47,451 nucleotides of DNA. It comes from Candidatus Borrarchaeum yapensis (lineage in GTDB: Archaea; Asgardarchaeota; Sifarchaeia; Borrarchaeales; Borrarchaeaceae). The notes under the pieces were generated by a model. The model was not told the DNA's origin and did no database searches. It saw only the letters and a program-made list of their open reading frames with translations. Position 1 is the first letter of the stretch. The number at the start of each line of letters is the position of its first letter. Shown in pieces: positions 8,854 to 16,868 of this stretch. The translations under genes were made by a program, and so were the position numbers. The DNA is taken from the NCBI GenBank assembly GCA_016840515.1, contig JAEOSF010000027.1:1-47451 (forward strand), given 5' to 3'.

Positions 8854-8927
8854 TGCGTAATATTCAACATATTAGTATCTGTAAATGCTTTATAGTATTA
8901 CGCAATCTTGTAATCCGTAATATTGAA
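8854..8927. promoter_or_regulatory. Cluster of three CGTAATA elements, candidate operator
   Basis: TGCGTAATATT at 8854-8864, its inverse TATTACGCA at 8896-8904, and CCGTAATATT at 8915-8924. The first and second form a perfect 9-bp inverted pair. The first and third share CGTAATATT(C/G)AA as a direct repeat. The cluster lies between the divergent cupin gene and the Cys-rich mini-gene, so it may control either. No regulator can be named. Confidence 0.4.
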
Positions 8928-8973
8928 AAAGAGGCTTAGATGCAAATTTAGAAATCTTTTTAAAGAAAAACCA

Positions 8974-9013
8974 CTTTATACGTAAAAACAACAAATCATA
9001 GTTTTTTTGGTGA
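8974..9013 (+). promoter_or_regulatory. Promoter and ribosome binding site of the Cys-rich mini-gene
   Basis: A TATA-like CTTTATACG is at 8974-8982. Initiation about 25 bp downstream would fall near 9003. GGTGA (9009-9013) then sits 5 nt before TTG 9019. The spacing of all three elements fits a short-leader archaeal mRNA. Confidence 0.45.
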
Positions 9014-9018
9014 TTATT

Positions 9019-9075
9019 TTGAAAAAGATGAGAAAGAAAATGGCAACTGCCTGCAAATGCGGAGCAAGCTGCTAA
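9019..9075 (+). CDS. Cys-rich 18-residue mini-protein (candidate)
   Basis: The TTG-initiated ORF encodes 18 residues ending ATACKCGASC before TAA. The three cysteines in a C-x-C-x3-C arrangement recall the CxC clusters of bacterial metallothioneins, but classical ones have many more Cys. The basic N terminus (KKMRKK) is unusual. Support for a real gene comes from the TATA/SD/start spacing upstream, a hairpin plus T-tract terminator just downstream (9084-9135), and lack of any other use for this interval. ATG 9028 is an alternative start with poorer SD spacing. It could instead be a regulatory leader peptide. Confidence 0.4.
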   Translation: MKKMRKKMATACKCGASC

Positions 9076-9083
9076 AATATAAA

Positions 9084-9135
9084 ACTCTAATATAAGAGTG
9101 AAAAATTCACAATCTCTTTTTTATTTTTCTATTTT
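9084..9135 (+). terminator. Hairpin plus T-tract downstream of the mini-gene
   Basis: ACTCT(aatata)AGAGT at 9084-9099 overlaps a second small hairpin GTGAA(aaa)TTCAC at 9098-9110. T-rich DNA follows at 9117-9135. It closes a transcript of about 110 nt beginning near 9003. Confidence 0.5.
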
Positions 9136-9204
9136 TCGAGAAAACCCCATAATTTATACTTCAAAATCATTTTTCCAATAGCTTTATCTTTGAAATTTTA
9201 ACTT

Positions 9205-9246
9205 AATCGGCGGGAAGTCCCCATCCGTCAGGGTGGGGTAGTTCAC
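9205..9246 (+). mobile_element. IS200/IS605-type right-end hairpin, orphan scar
   Basis: CCCCATCC (9219-9226), loop GTCA, and GGGTGGGG (9231-9238) form an 8-bp hairpin followed by TAGTTCAC. This layout is typical of the right end of archaeal IS200/IS605 or tnpB-only (IS1341-type) elements. The flank GC(G/A)GGAAG and the end GGTAGTTCAC also match the right end next to the TnpB remnant at 15741-16057 (minus strand). No transposase lies beside it, so it is a scar or a minimal non-autonomous end. Confidence 0.6.
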
Positions 9247-9299
9247 TATTTCAGATACAATTCCACTGCAATTTTGAAAAACTAGTTGTGAGACAGAAT

Positions 9300-10213
9300 A
9301 TGAAAAAACCCTTTAAAATAAGCTTGGTCATAAGTATTGTTGCTATAATTACAACCATAAGCGTTATCAGTTTTTTTCCTCCCACATCCACGCAATATAC
9401 GAATGGAAATATTTTTGTGGAAACAAATTGGCTCAAAATCATGTTGATGATTCAGAGATTCGTATTATAGATGTTAGATCATATTCAAAATATCTTGAAT
9501 CGCACATTCCTAATGCGGTGCATTTAGATATTGAGACTCTTCGAACCAAAGGTAATGGGATTACCCATGTTATTTCTCAAGATCGGCTGAATGAAGTTCT
9601 AATTGAATTAGGAATAACTAAGGACACAATAATAGTTTTCTACGGTGATTCTGGTTGATTAAATGTTGCATGGGCATTTTGGGTACTAGAGTATTACGGT
9701 CGCGACAATATTCGTATACTGAATGGTCAATTCAATAAATGGATAATTGAGGGACTTCCAACATCACAACAGATTCTAACGTTCCCTTCGTCCAATTATG
9801 CATCTTTGGATATTAAATCGGAACTTATAGTTACAAAAGAGTGGATAGTAGATAACCTTAACAATTCGGAGATCATATTAGTTGACGTTCGTTCATCTGC
9901 GGAATATAGCGAAGGACATATCCCAGGTGCTGTAAACAACGAGTGGACTAACAGCTTAACGGGTGTATACGTTAAAGTGTGGAAAAATGAACAGCAATTG
10001 AAAAGATTGTTTGAAAGTAAAGGTATTACGAAGGACAAACTTGTGGTAGTTTATTGTCGTACAGGCGTTCGTGCATCTCATTCATATTTTACGTTACGCT
10101 TGCTGGGGTATCCACAGCTTACTCTTTATGATGGCTCGTGGGAGGAATGGGGCAGTGATCCCACACTACCAATCAATTCCCATAAAACCATTATTTGTAA
10201 TTTTATGATTTAA
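9300..10213 (+). pseudogene. Broken two-domain rhodanese (thiosulfate sulfurtransferase-like), membrane-anchored
   Basis: The parts of one gene lie in two frames. Frame A (from ATG 9300) gives an N-terminal signal/anchor (KISLVISIVAIITTISVISFF) up to about 9432. Frame B continues with rhodanese domain 1 (IIDVRSYSKYLESHIPNAVHL), but has a TGA at 9656-9658 within the Gly-rich loop YGDSG-stop-LNVAWAFWVL, where family members usually have Gly. Domain 2 (LVDVRSSAEYSEGHIPGAV) keeps the catalytic-loop CRTGVRAS. One frameshift plus one nonsense change (GGA to TGA would suffice) indicates decay. Domain 2 alone (ATG 9806, 135 aa) could still be made. Sequencing error is the alternative. Selenocysteine is unlikely, because the catalytic Cys is elsewhere. 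Confidence 0.8.
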
Positions 10214-12548
10214 TTTCAGCAGAATAAGATGGGCAAAAGTTTGTCAAAAATCTGTCTATCTGTTCAATTTCAAATGAATTAAGATTATAAAAGTTAAACA
10301 ATAATCGATCGATTCTCTTTAGTAGGCTGTAGTCGATATCAGAACTGTGAAAAGGTCGTGCTTCAAGTATTTTATCAACATTACTTACAATATTCCTAAT
10401 GATATTTTGGTCTTTGGAGGTTTCCGGTAATTTAAATGGGACGTATTTAATACACTCCCTATACTTCATACTTCCACCAGGAATTAGCAGCCCCCAATAC
10501 ATTACTCGATAGTAAAATTCGGCTAATGGAGAGTTTAAATAGGCTAAGGCGTATTTTGTTAGAAAGTTATTGCGGTTCTTTTCATTTTCAACCTTCAAGA
10601 AAAGCAGATAAAGTGTATTAAGCGCATAATAATATTTTTCGTGGTCTAATTTTGAGGAGTTCCCTCCGTCATACGCCGTTGTTAGGTATTTACTTGTATT
10701 TCTGAAAAAAAGTTTCTCTCTCTCGAAAATGGAAGTGTTTTTAGATAAATAGAGCCTTTCGTCATCTGTTTCTGGCTCATATTTAAGATATATCTGTTTC
10801 CAGTTAATTCGGTATCGTTCTAAGTCTAGGCCATCAATAATTTTTCGATTACGTTTTTGTTTTGATAGTTTTAAGGTTTTGTGTTTTTCTTCACTAATAA
10901 GAACTAATTTTCGAGTCTTTGAACTTCCAATTCGTATACATTGCTCTATTTTAAAAACATCTCCCAACAAAGATGCCCCATCTTCCATCTTTTTGACAAT
11001 TGAATAATATTTGCTCCCTAAAAACGGAGAAAAGATGCGTTCTTGCGTCTTAAAAAAAAAGGAATATGGGAACATCATTACAATGTGTTTCACTGTTTCT
11101 TTTTCAGTCGAGGATATAGAATTTAAAGAGTGTAAATCGTCCGTCTTGAGAATAACTGAAGTTACCAGTTCGTCTCTTTTGTCAGTTTTTGTCTTTTGCA
11201 AAATATAAACTCCTACGCTAACGTCCTGTTCAAATACAGATTTACATAATGCAAGGTTAATCATTTTTTTAATAAAACACGTTGCCAAAATATATTCTCG
11301 TAATGCCCTTCCATATCCGCTATAAACCATAAAGGCGGTTGGCACAAGAAATCCAAGCATTCCATCAGATTTTAAAAGATCGATTGCTCGTTCCATAAAG
11401 AGGACATATAAATTCAGGCGTCCTTTTGCTGTCTTGAATTTTTTCTGATAGATTTTTCTTTTTTCTTTGGGTATTTGTGTCACTCCAACGTACGGAGGAT
11501 TTCCTATGATATAATCAAAAGAATTGTCATCAAGTCCTGATTCAATCAGGAAATCAGAACAGAATATCGGAGGTTTTGGAAATACGAAAGATGGTTTTCC
11601 TTGAACTGCCTTTTTATAATAAGGTAATTGTTCGAGTACATACCTTATTTTTGTCATAAGACAAGAAAAGGGATTAATATCAAGACCTAGAATCTTTGAG
11701 CCATTACTTAACTCTTCTAAAACGTGAGACCATCCTAATAATTCAGCATCTTCTGTCACATCTGAGATATATCGTTTCAATGCCTCCACTAGAAAAACTC
11801 CACTGCCACATGCAGGATCTAACAGTTTTTTTTCCCTAAGCTGATTTCCTTTTAGATAACCAACACTATCTAGAATGATTTTAACCACAGATAATGGTGT
11901 AAAAAACTCTCCTAAGTTTTTTCGAATCTGTCTGTCTACTATGTGTTGATAAAGTTCACCAAAGATGTCAGTATCTTGAGATAAAGATATTTCTTCTATA
12001 GACGTTAGTATATTACCTAAACTGGTATTCAATTTCTCTAAGTGAGATAGAATTCTTTTGGGTATTTTTTTTTCATTTATGAGTTTTTCTGCAACAGTTT
12101 CAAACCACCAATTGAATGGTCTTTCGTAGGGTTCGAGATAGAGAAAATGCGTGTCTATTACGTTAATAAATTGTACGATATCAGTTAGAGATTGCTTTCC
12201 AGAAGCGAAAGATGCTTGAAAAAAAGATAATTTGTTTTTCTGTGAGAAGATCACTAAAATGGATTTGAATAATATAATAAGTAAGGTTTCAATACAAAAA
12301 AGCGTTTTTTGCTTACTTTCATTCTTCAAACTGACATCTTTTATAATAGTTTTCCATGTGCGAGGTATTCTTTTGGGCATTTTTCCTTTGGAATGCAGTT
12401 TCCACTCAGTAAAAATGATTTGAAGTTTTTTTGAATTATAAAGATGATATTCAAACAAAGCAAGCAAAGATTGAACAACGATGTGAAAAGAAGAATCCTC
12501 TTTTAGAGTAAAAACTTTTAAAACGTTTTCCTTTGCCATAGAGTCCAT
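10203..12548 (-). CDS. Type IIG-like DNA N6-adenine methyltransferase (Eco57I/TaqI class) without a visible nuclease domain
   Basis: A 781-residue S-adenosylmethionine-dependent DNA methyltransferase. Residues 205-225 carry the usual pre-motif RKNLGEFFTPLSVVKIIL. Motif I is LDPACGSGVFL (243-253), followed by LGLDINPFS, and motif IV is NPPYVG (350-355). The C-terminal 280 residues resemble a TaqI-like target-recognition region. In type IIG enzymes a PD-(D/E)xK nuclease usually precedes the helical linker. Here the protein begins almost at that linker (IIFTEWK, then ETLLIILFKSIL), so nuclease activity is not apparent. No separate restriction gene is adjacent. ATG 12548 is the start; ATG 12539 is an alternative. 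It may be an orphan or protective methylase. Its 3' end overlaps the end of the rhodanese pseudogene by 11 bp. Confidence 0.88.
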   Translation of the reverse strand: MDSMAKENVLKVFTLKEDSSFHIVVQSLLALFEYHLYNSKKLQIIFTEWKLHSKGKMPKRIPRTWKTIIKDVSLKNESKQKTLFCIETLLIILFKSILVIFSQKNKLSFFQASFASGKQSLTDIVQFINVIDTHFLYLEPYERPFNWWFETVAEKLINEKKIPKRILSHLEKLNTSLGNILTSIEEISLSQDTDIFGELYQHIVDRQIRKNLGEFFTPLSVVKIILDSVGYLKGNQLREKKLLDPACGSGVFLVEALKRYISDVTEDAELLGWSHVLEELSNGSKILGLDINPFSCLMTKIRYVLEQLPYYKKAVQGKPSFVFPKPPIFCSDFLIESGLDDNSFDYIIGNPPYVGVTQIPKEKRKIYQKKFKTAKGRLNLYVLFMERAIDLLKSDGMLGFLVPTAFMVYSGYGRALREYILATCFIKKMINLALCKSVFEQDVSVGVYILQKTKTDKRDELVTSVILKTDDLHSLNSISSTEKETVKHIVMMFPYSFFFKTQERIFSPFLGSKYYSIVKKMEDGASLLGDVFKIEQCIRIGSSKTRKLVLISEEKHKTLKLSKQKRNRKIIDGLDLERYRINWKQIYLKYEPETDDERLYLSKNTSIFEREKLFFRNTSKYLTTAYDGGNSSKLDHEKYYYALNTLYLLFLKVENEKNRNNFLTKYALAYLNSPLAEFYYRVMYWGLLIPGGSMKYRECIKYVPFKLPETSKDQNIIRNIVSNVDKILEARPFHSSDIDYSLLKRIDRLLFNFYNLNSFEIEQIDRFLTNFCPSYSAEIKS

Positions 12549-12757
12549 AGTCTTCCATCACGAATACATTGTGAATCACAGAAATGATATTTGAACATCT
12601 ATACTGGTAACTAAACCGTATTTTGACTTATAACTTAACTGGCGAATAGATACATAAAAAAGATAATCTTATAAATCTGAAGATAGAAATATGACTTCAA
12701 AACTCGACCTTAGGCGGTTGATACTAAGAAACAAGGTGAACGAAAATAGCTTTTGAA

Positions 12758-13045
12758 ATGGATGATATTCTCGCGGAGTTAGACAAAGAAAAACAGGCAT
12801 TGAGAATTAGCATAGTTAGACGCAAATATGGGAAAAAGGTCACTCTCCTTTCTGGTTTTGGAATTTCAAAAAGTAAGCTCAAACAAATAGCGAAAAAACT
12901 GAAAAAAACGCTAGGTTGCGGAGGTACAGTAACCGAAGTTAATCAAGAACTTATTATTGAACTTCAAGGCGATTGGCGTAATGATCTTCCAGAGCTTCTA
13001 GAAGCTGAGGGATATAATGCAGAGGAAATAACCATCAGAAAATAG
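12758..13045 (+). CDS. Translation initiation factor aIF1 (SUI1 family)
   Basis: At 95 residues this is a normal-length SUI1/eIF1 homologue. It acts at the 30S P site to enforce start-codon fidelity. Hallmarks are the basic loop RRKYGKKVTLLSGF, the helix KLKQIAKKLKKTLGCGGTV and the strand IIELQGDWR, followed by the Leu/Glu-rich C terminus. ATG 12758 is the only start in frame; GGTGA (12735-12739) is rather far upstream (18 nt). A TATA-like TCTTATAAAT near 12668 can serve as promoter. It is divergent from the methyltransferase and otherwise single. Confidence 0.93.
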   Translation: MDDILAELDKEKQALRISIVRRKYGKKVTLLSGFGISKSKLKQIAKKLKKTLGCGGTVTEVNQELIIELQGDWRNDLPELLEAEGYNAEEITIRK

Positions 13046-13352
13046 ATCTAAAAACCTGTTTGCGTTCAGATCAAGAAATCTGTATTTACTCAAATATATC
13101 AATATTTGAAGTTAAACTGATCCGTTATGAGCTGAACTTTAGTATATAAGCTGGTGAAGGGTCAGTAGATTAAATTTAGTGCAACTACGGTATTCTCCTT
13201 TTTTTCCAATTTTTAAACTCTTTAAATGGTCTCATAAGGTATGTATTTATAGAAGGATTTGCAATAACAAGCCGTATTATACTATTCTTTAATGAAGAAA
13301 AAGGATTTCAAGTTTCTGTAACAATCGTTTAAGAATATGATAGGTGAAATAA
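13046..13352. other. Intergenic region upstream of the 119-residue gene
   Basis: No gene or RNA is seen in this stretch. A TATA-like GTATATAAG near 13142 could start a long leader of about 180 nt for the gene at 13353. GGTGA at 13343-13347 is that gene's ribosome binding site. Confidence 0.45.
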
Positions 13353-13712
13353 ATGGATGAAGAAAATTCTAACGAAAACGAAGATAAAATGAAATATGTT
13401 AAATATGTTGAATTTTCAGATCTTGATAACATGATCAGAGCAATGGTAAGTTCTAGAGCGCCGTTACTTTTGCATATAGACTTTGCTGGAAGGCAAATAT
13501 ATTTCCAATCCCAACCAGGATTCAAGGAGACGATTTTTTACTATGTCGAATTACCAGAAGCGATTAATGAAAATTTTGTTGTGTATGACTTAATGACTGG
13601 AAAGATTAGTTTTTCAAACCAGCTACAAATAGACCCAAACCGAAGATCAATTCCGATCGTCGAAATATCGAAACAAAACATTTTCCCTAAGGAGATCTTA
13701 GACTCAAAGTAG
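13353..13712 (+). CDS. Hypothetical 119-residue protein
   Basis: A soluble protein with an acidic, Asn/Glu-rich N terminus followed by a mixed alpha/beta domain (VKYVEFSDLDNMIRAM, APLLLHIDFAGRQIYFQSQ, KETIFYYVELPEA). I do not recognise the family. The start is well supported by GGTGA at 13343-13347, 5 nt before ATG 13353. Its 3' end overlaps the convergent membrane glycosyltransferase gene by 26 bp. Confidence 0.65.
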   Translation: MDEENSNENEDKMKYVKYVEFSDLDNMIRAMVSSRAPLLLHIDFAGRQIYFQSQPGFKETIFYYVELPEAINENFVVYDLMTGKISFSNQLQIDPNRRSIPIVEISKQNIFPKEILDSK

Positions 13713-15165
13713 ATAAGGGTTTTTTACAGATTTCATAAATTGCAGAACCAATTAGTATTATTGCTGGAATAATTATAGCGAATCCTAGCAGTGGCGATAT
13801 ATTCCAGAAAAAACTGTGTATTTGTCCTGCAAATAATAGACTTAAATTAGAGTCTAAATATTCCACATTCGTTGGATGGACATTTGTGAGAGCACCAAGC
13901 CCATTTACAGCAATACTAACAAAGGTCAACAAACTAAAGACAGCCCAAAACGCATATACGCCATATTTTTTTACAATTGAGTTATTCTGTAAATACTTGC
14001 CAAAAAAGATCTGTTTGGGGTCAGTTAGGACTCTCCCTATTGGGATACAGAGCAGTGGTAATACTGGATCTAAACGTCGCGATCCAAATACATATCCACT
14101 CGAATAGGCAAGAGAGGCAAAAAAGAACAGGAGAATTAAAAAACTTGAGAGGAAGAGAATACCTTCTTTTCTATCTTGTGGATTCCCTATCATTAAAATG
14201 AAACCTGGAATTGAAAATAATAAAACAGATGAATAAAAAAAGAGCCCGCGACGAGGTGTCAATAAAAATCTGAGCAAACCAAGATGTAGCGGACGTGAAT
14301 ATCCCCAATCGAATGCATTCTTAGGATATATTGCATACGTATAAGTTGTTACAAACGGATTTCCGAAGCATATATAATGGTATGTTAATAGAACAAGCAG
14401 CCAGACGATAACAGGTAGGATAAAAAAGAAAACAAGTCGTCGATTCTCACTAATTAGTATATAACCGATAAACGGCAGAAATAACACAACATTTGAATAA
14501 TCTAATAATAGAAGATATCCCGCCAAAGTTCCTGAAATAGAGTATCGAATCATCTGATTTTTTACATTCTCATCTTTATTCCGTGAAATTAAAAAGTAGA
14601 CTGCTGAAAGCACAAAGAATGCAGAGAAGGGATTGGCATATAAGGTGACTGCGTGAGGAAAGGCAAAGGTAGCAAAACCATATAGTAAACTCACTAACAA
14701 ACCTGTCTTTTCTGACATTCCTAAAGAGTTGATACAGAGTAAATATAAGAGAACAACGGTGGCAGATGTAAAGACGCATGTTAATGAAATAAGAATAATT
14801 CCATCAAGAGGGTATGGAATCCCCAGCACCTTGGTAATATAAAGAACCGGAACACCCAAAAATGTAAGACCTGGGGGTTTGTTTGGGTAAAAATGCCCTG
14901 AGGGAGCAAGGACAAGATCCCACATATCATTTCTAAGAAATGTTGGAACAAAACGATCAATATACAAAACATTATCTTCTGCAATTGCTTTAATCTGTGC
15001 ATATCTTGTTCTTTCACTAGCAGAATCCCAATATAGCCCATTGTTAAAAAAAATATAAACTAAAAATGATCCAAGAAACAGTTTGAGAGGAATTAATTCC
15101 TTAAGGGAACCTATCCTAATACGCCATATGCTTTGGTTATCCAACTGATCACCATATAGTGCCAT
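13687..15165 (-). CDS. GT-C fold membrane glycosyltransferase-like protein (PMT/ArnT/RgtB-like)
   Basis: A 492-residue integral membrane protein with about ten TM helices. After the first helix a large external loop contains YWDSASERTRYAQIKAIAEDN and then GHFYPNKPPGLTFLGVPVLY, the pattern seen in PMT_2/RgtA-D-like GT-C enzymes, in which acidic loop-1 residues bind the polyprenyl-phosphate sugar donor. It would transfer sugars from lipid-linked donors on the outer face of the membrane. No other glycosylation gene is adjacent, although a second GT-C-like protein (43706) and a polyprenol-kinase fusion (46219) lie in the same window. Acceptor unknown. Confidence 0.78.
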   Translation of the reverse strand: MALYGDQLDNQSIWRIRIGSLKELIPLKLFLGSFLVYIFFNNGLYWDSASERTRYAQIKAIAEDNVLYIDRFVPTFLRNDMWDLVLAPSGHFYPNKPPGLTFLGVPVLYITKVLGIPYPLDGIILISLTCVFTSATVVLLYLLCINSLGMSEKTGLLVSLLYGFATFAFPHAVTLYANPFSAFFVLSAVYFLISRNKDENVKNQMIRYSISGTLAGYLLLLDYSNVVLFLPFIGYILISENRRLVFFFILPVIVWLLVLLTYHYICFGNPFVTTYTYAIYPKNAFDWGYSRPLHLGLLRFLLTPRRGLFFYSSVLLFSIPGFILMIGNPQDRKEGILFLSSFLILLFFFASLAYSSGYVFGSRRLDPVLPLLCIPIGRVLTDPKQIFFGKYLQNNSIVKKYGVYAFWAVFSLLTFVSIAVNGLGALTNVHPTNVEYLDSNLSLLFAGQIHSFFWNISPLLGFAIIIPAIILIGSAIYEICKKPLSTLSLRSP

Positions 15166-15247
15166 GCATTAATAATTTCAGCCAATTCTCTCGTTTCAAT
15201 GTAATACACAATATTATAAAAGTTCTGTTAAAACTGACTCGTGTGAG

Positions 15248-15673
15248 TTAGAATAAAAATATTTCTTTTTCATTCATCATTAAAACTTGTTCCGCGATAT
15301 TATGCATATTAAATCGATCTATATCTTTAATTTGTTTCTTAATGTGTTCTAAAAATTCTGGGAGAACCTTAATCTCAAATTTTTTACCAGACTGTGTCTT
15401 AAAAACTCCAAAAATATCTCCATTAGCAGAGTATTTTATTTCAAGATTTCCTTTTCCAATAGTACACCCTGTTGAAAATTGGATCCCATCAAGTAGGCAT
15501 CTATAGGGAGGCCTCTCCCGTGTTTGAATAAAAGCTTCGAGTTCGAAATGTCCTTTAGAATTTAAATATTTCAGGGCTAATAGACCCATGCGAATACCTA
15601 TAGCCAAGAAAACACCAGGGTGACCGTGAAACTGGACTGCTTGATCATAAATCGCCTTCAATTGGTCTTTCAT
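15248..15673 (-). CDS. FmdE-like protein (formylmethanofuran dehydrogenase subunit E family)
   Basis: A 141-residue FmdE-domain protein. It has the N-terminal FHGHPGVFLAIGIRMGLLAL and the central DGIQFSTGCTIGKGN motif. The subfamily lacks the Cys found in HGHxCPG of canonical FmdE but keeps the TGC Cys. FmdE domains bind metal and occur both with formylmethanofuran dehydrogenase and as stand-alone proteins of uncertain role. No Fmd/Fwd catalytic subunits are in the window. GTGA upstream of ATG 15673 is a weak SD. It is transcribed in the same direction as the GT-C gene, 82 bp apart. Confidence 0.82.
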   Translation of the reverse strand: MKDQLKAIYDQAVQFHGHPGVFLAIGIRMGLLALKYLNSKGHFELEAFIQTRERPPYRCLLDGIQFSTGCTIGKGNLEIKYSANGDIFGVFKTQSGKKFEIKVLPEFLEHIKKQIKDIDRFNMHNIAEQVLMMNEKEIFLF

Positions 15674-15740
15674 TCTAATTCACATATGCTGAATTCTTTG
15701 TGATGAGAGCAAAACGCAAATCTAAAAGGTTTGTAAATTA

Positions 15741-16057
15741 GTGAACTACCATCCCACAAGTTGAATGGCTTCCTGCTTCACAGACAACCTGCGGCGTCTC
15801 CAACCATACCGTTACCAGGTATCGGCTTAACACAGGCTTTAAATCGGACAGTTCCTGCCCTACTGTGTTCCCTTCCAGACCCACTGGGCTTTACGGCATA
15901 CAGGGTTCAGAAGGGTACTCGCATGCCGACCTCTTGCCTGCAGGTAGACACCGGTCATATGTATGCGAACAGCTATTTAAAAGTTATGAGACTGGGTGAA
16001 AGTGAAACAGTAACGCAATCATCCCCCAACACGTTGAGGGGTCTTCTTGCGAAGTAA
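15741..16057 (-). pseudogene. Degenerate TnpB (IS200/IS605 OrfB) C-terminal remnant with right end
   Basis: Read on the minus strand, the interval gives TnpB-like tail fragments in several frames, broken by stops: VGQELSDLKPV, then VVCEAGSH, and in another frame SVKQEA. Such GQELSD, EAGS and KQEA segments are typical of archaeal TnpB C-terminal tails. It ends at GGATGGTAGTTCAC, matching the element end at 9205-9246. This DNA is more GC-rich than its surroundings. The catalytic RuvC-like region and zinc finger are absent, so no RNA-guided nuclease activity is expected. The plus-strand 98-codon ORF over it is fortuitous. Confidence 0.6.
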
Positions 16058-16316
16058 CTATAAAATGATCGTAAATCAAAAACTTATGGTATTTTGAGGA
16101 CTTTATGAGTAGAAGGTAAAAATGATGAATTAGACTAAGTGCAATGATGTGTTGTAAAATCATCTTTTATACTTTAGCTATAAGTTAATTCTATGTGGCA
16201 ATGTCATCTCAGTTTACAAAGAATTTAGAACTAACAATGATTATTTGGACACTTAGAGTTCTTTTCTTCTAGATTTGTGGAGGAATTTACGAGAAGTTTT
16301 ATGTATTTCGCTTGAT

Positions 16317-16353
16317 GATTTCTATTTGGGCTTGATTCATACATAGAAATCAA
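16317..16353 (+). promoter_or_regulatory. Inverted-repeat element with competing stems upstream of the longin-like gene
   Basis: TGATTTCTAT (16316-16325) pairs perfectly with ATAGAAATCA (16343-16352). An alternative pair is TTGATT (16332-16337) with AATCAA (16348-16353). The two stems exclude each other. The core TTGATTCATA...GAAATCAA plus ATGCA also occurs upstream of MAT (19634-19655). It could be a leader RNA or a DNA operator. The rest of 16058-16396 shows only AT-rich DNA with a TATA-like stretch near 16163. Confidence 0.4.
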
Positions 16354-16396
16354 AATGCAATGCTTTTAATCAACGTATCACTGAGGGAAAGAACCC

Positions 16397-16849
16397 TTGA
16401 TTGAAGAACTTATAATAATGAGGCAAGATGGCGATATTTTGTTTTATAATAACTACACAGATACTAAATGCGACCACAATTTATTGCCAAATCTTTTTGC
16501 TGCGCTTCAACAGTTTGCAGAAACAATACTCAGCTCAGATTTGAAGGAAATTAAGTTTGAGGAAAATCGCTATATCTTTTTAAAAGATCGCATTGCAGTT
16601 GCTGCTAGGACCGGTGAACAATATGCTTACGAAAAAGTACGAGAAACTATTGTGAACATTAAAAACAAATTTATTGAAAAATTTGAAGTACTAAATGACT
16701 TTTCTGGCGAAATTACGACTTTTAACACATTTGAAAATGAATTAGCTGAGATATTACCTAATCAGACGCCAAAAATATCAAGCCAAGATCTTCTTGAACA
16801 ATTTTTTGGAATCAAAATAAATAGCAAAAAAATACTTGAGGCTCTGTGA
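16397..16849 (+). CDS. Longin-like domain protein
   Basis: A 150-residue soluble protein whose first about 115 residues have longin-type pattern: strand IEELIIMRQDGDILFYNNY, a helix NLLPNLFAALQQFAETIL, strands LKEIKFEENRYIFLKD and IAVAARTG, then an amphipathic helix VRETIVNIKNKFIEKFEVL. Longin domains in eukaryotes sit in SNAREs, adaptins and TRAPP. Asgard archaea encode many. TTG 16397 is used, with GAGGG about 10 nt upstream. A 3-TM gene follows after 19 nt. The fold call rests on pattern only. Confidence 0.55.
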   Translation: MIEELIIMRQDGDILFYNNYTDTKCDHNLLPNLFAALQQFAETILSSDLKEIKFEENRYIFLKDRIAVAARTGEQYAYEKVRETIVNIKNKFIEKFEVLNDFSGEITTFNTFENELAEILPNQTPKISSQDLLEQFFGIKINSKKILEAL

Positions 16850-16868
16850 ATTACGGGGGTGAATGTAA

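Noticed and set aside
9656..9658. TGA in the rhodanese gene as a selenocysteine codon
   Set aside because: The family usually has Gly here, the catalytic Cys is in domain 2, and a separate frameshift already breaks the gene.
15761..16057. Plus-strand 98-codon ORF
   Set aside because: It lies antisense to the TnpB remnant, has no SD and no recognisable domain; its openness follows from the transposon composition.
15741..16057. Active TnpB RNA-guided nuclease with omega RNA
   Set aside because: Only C-terminal fragments remain, in several frames with stops; the RuvC-like catalytic region is missing.
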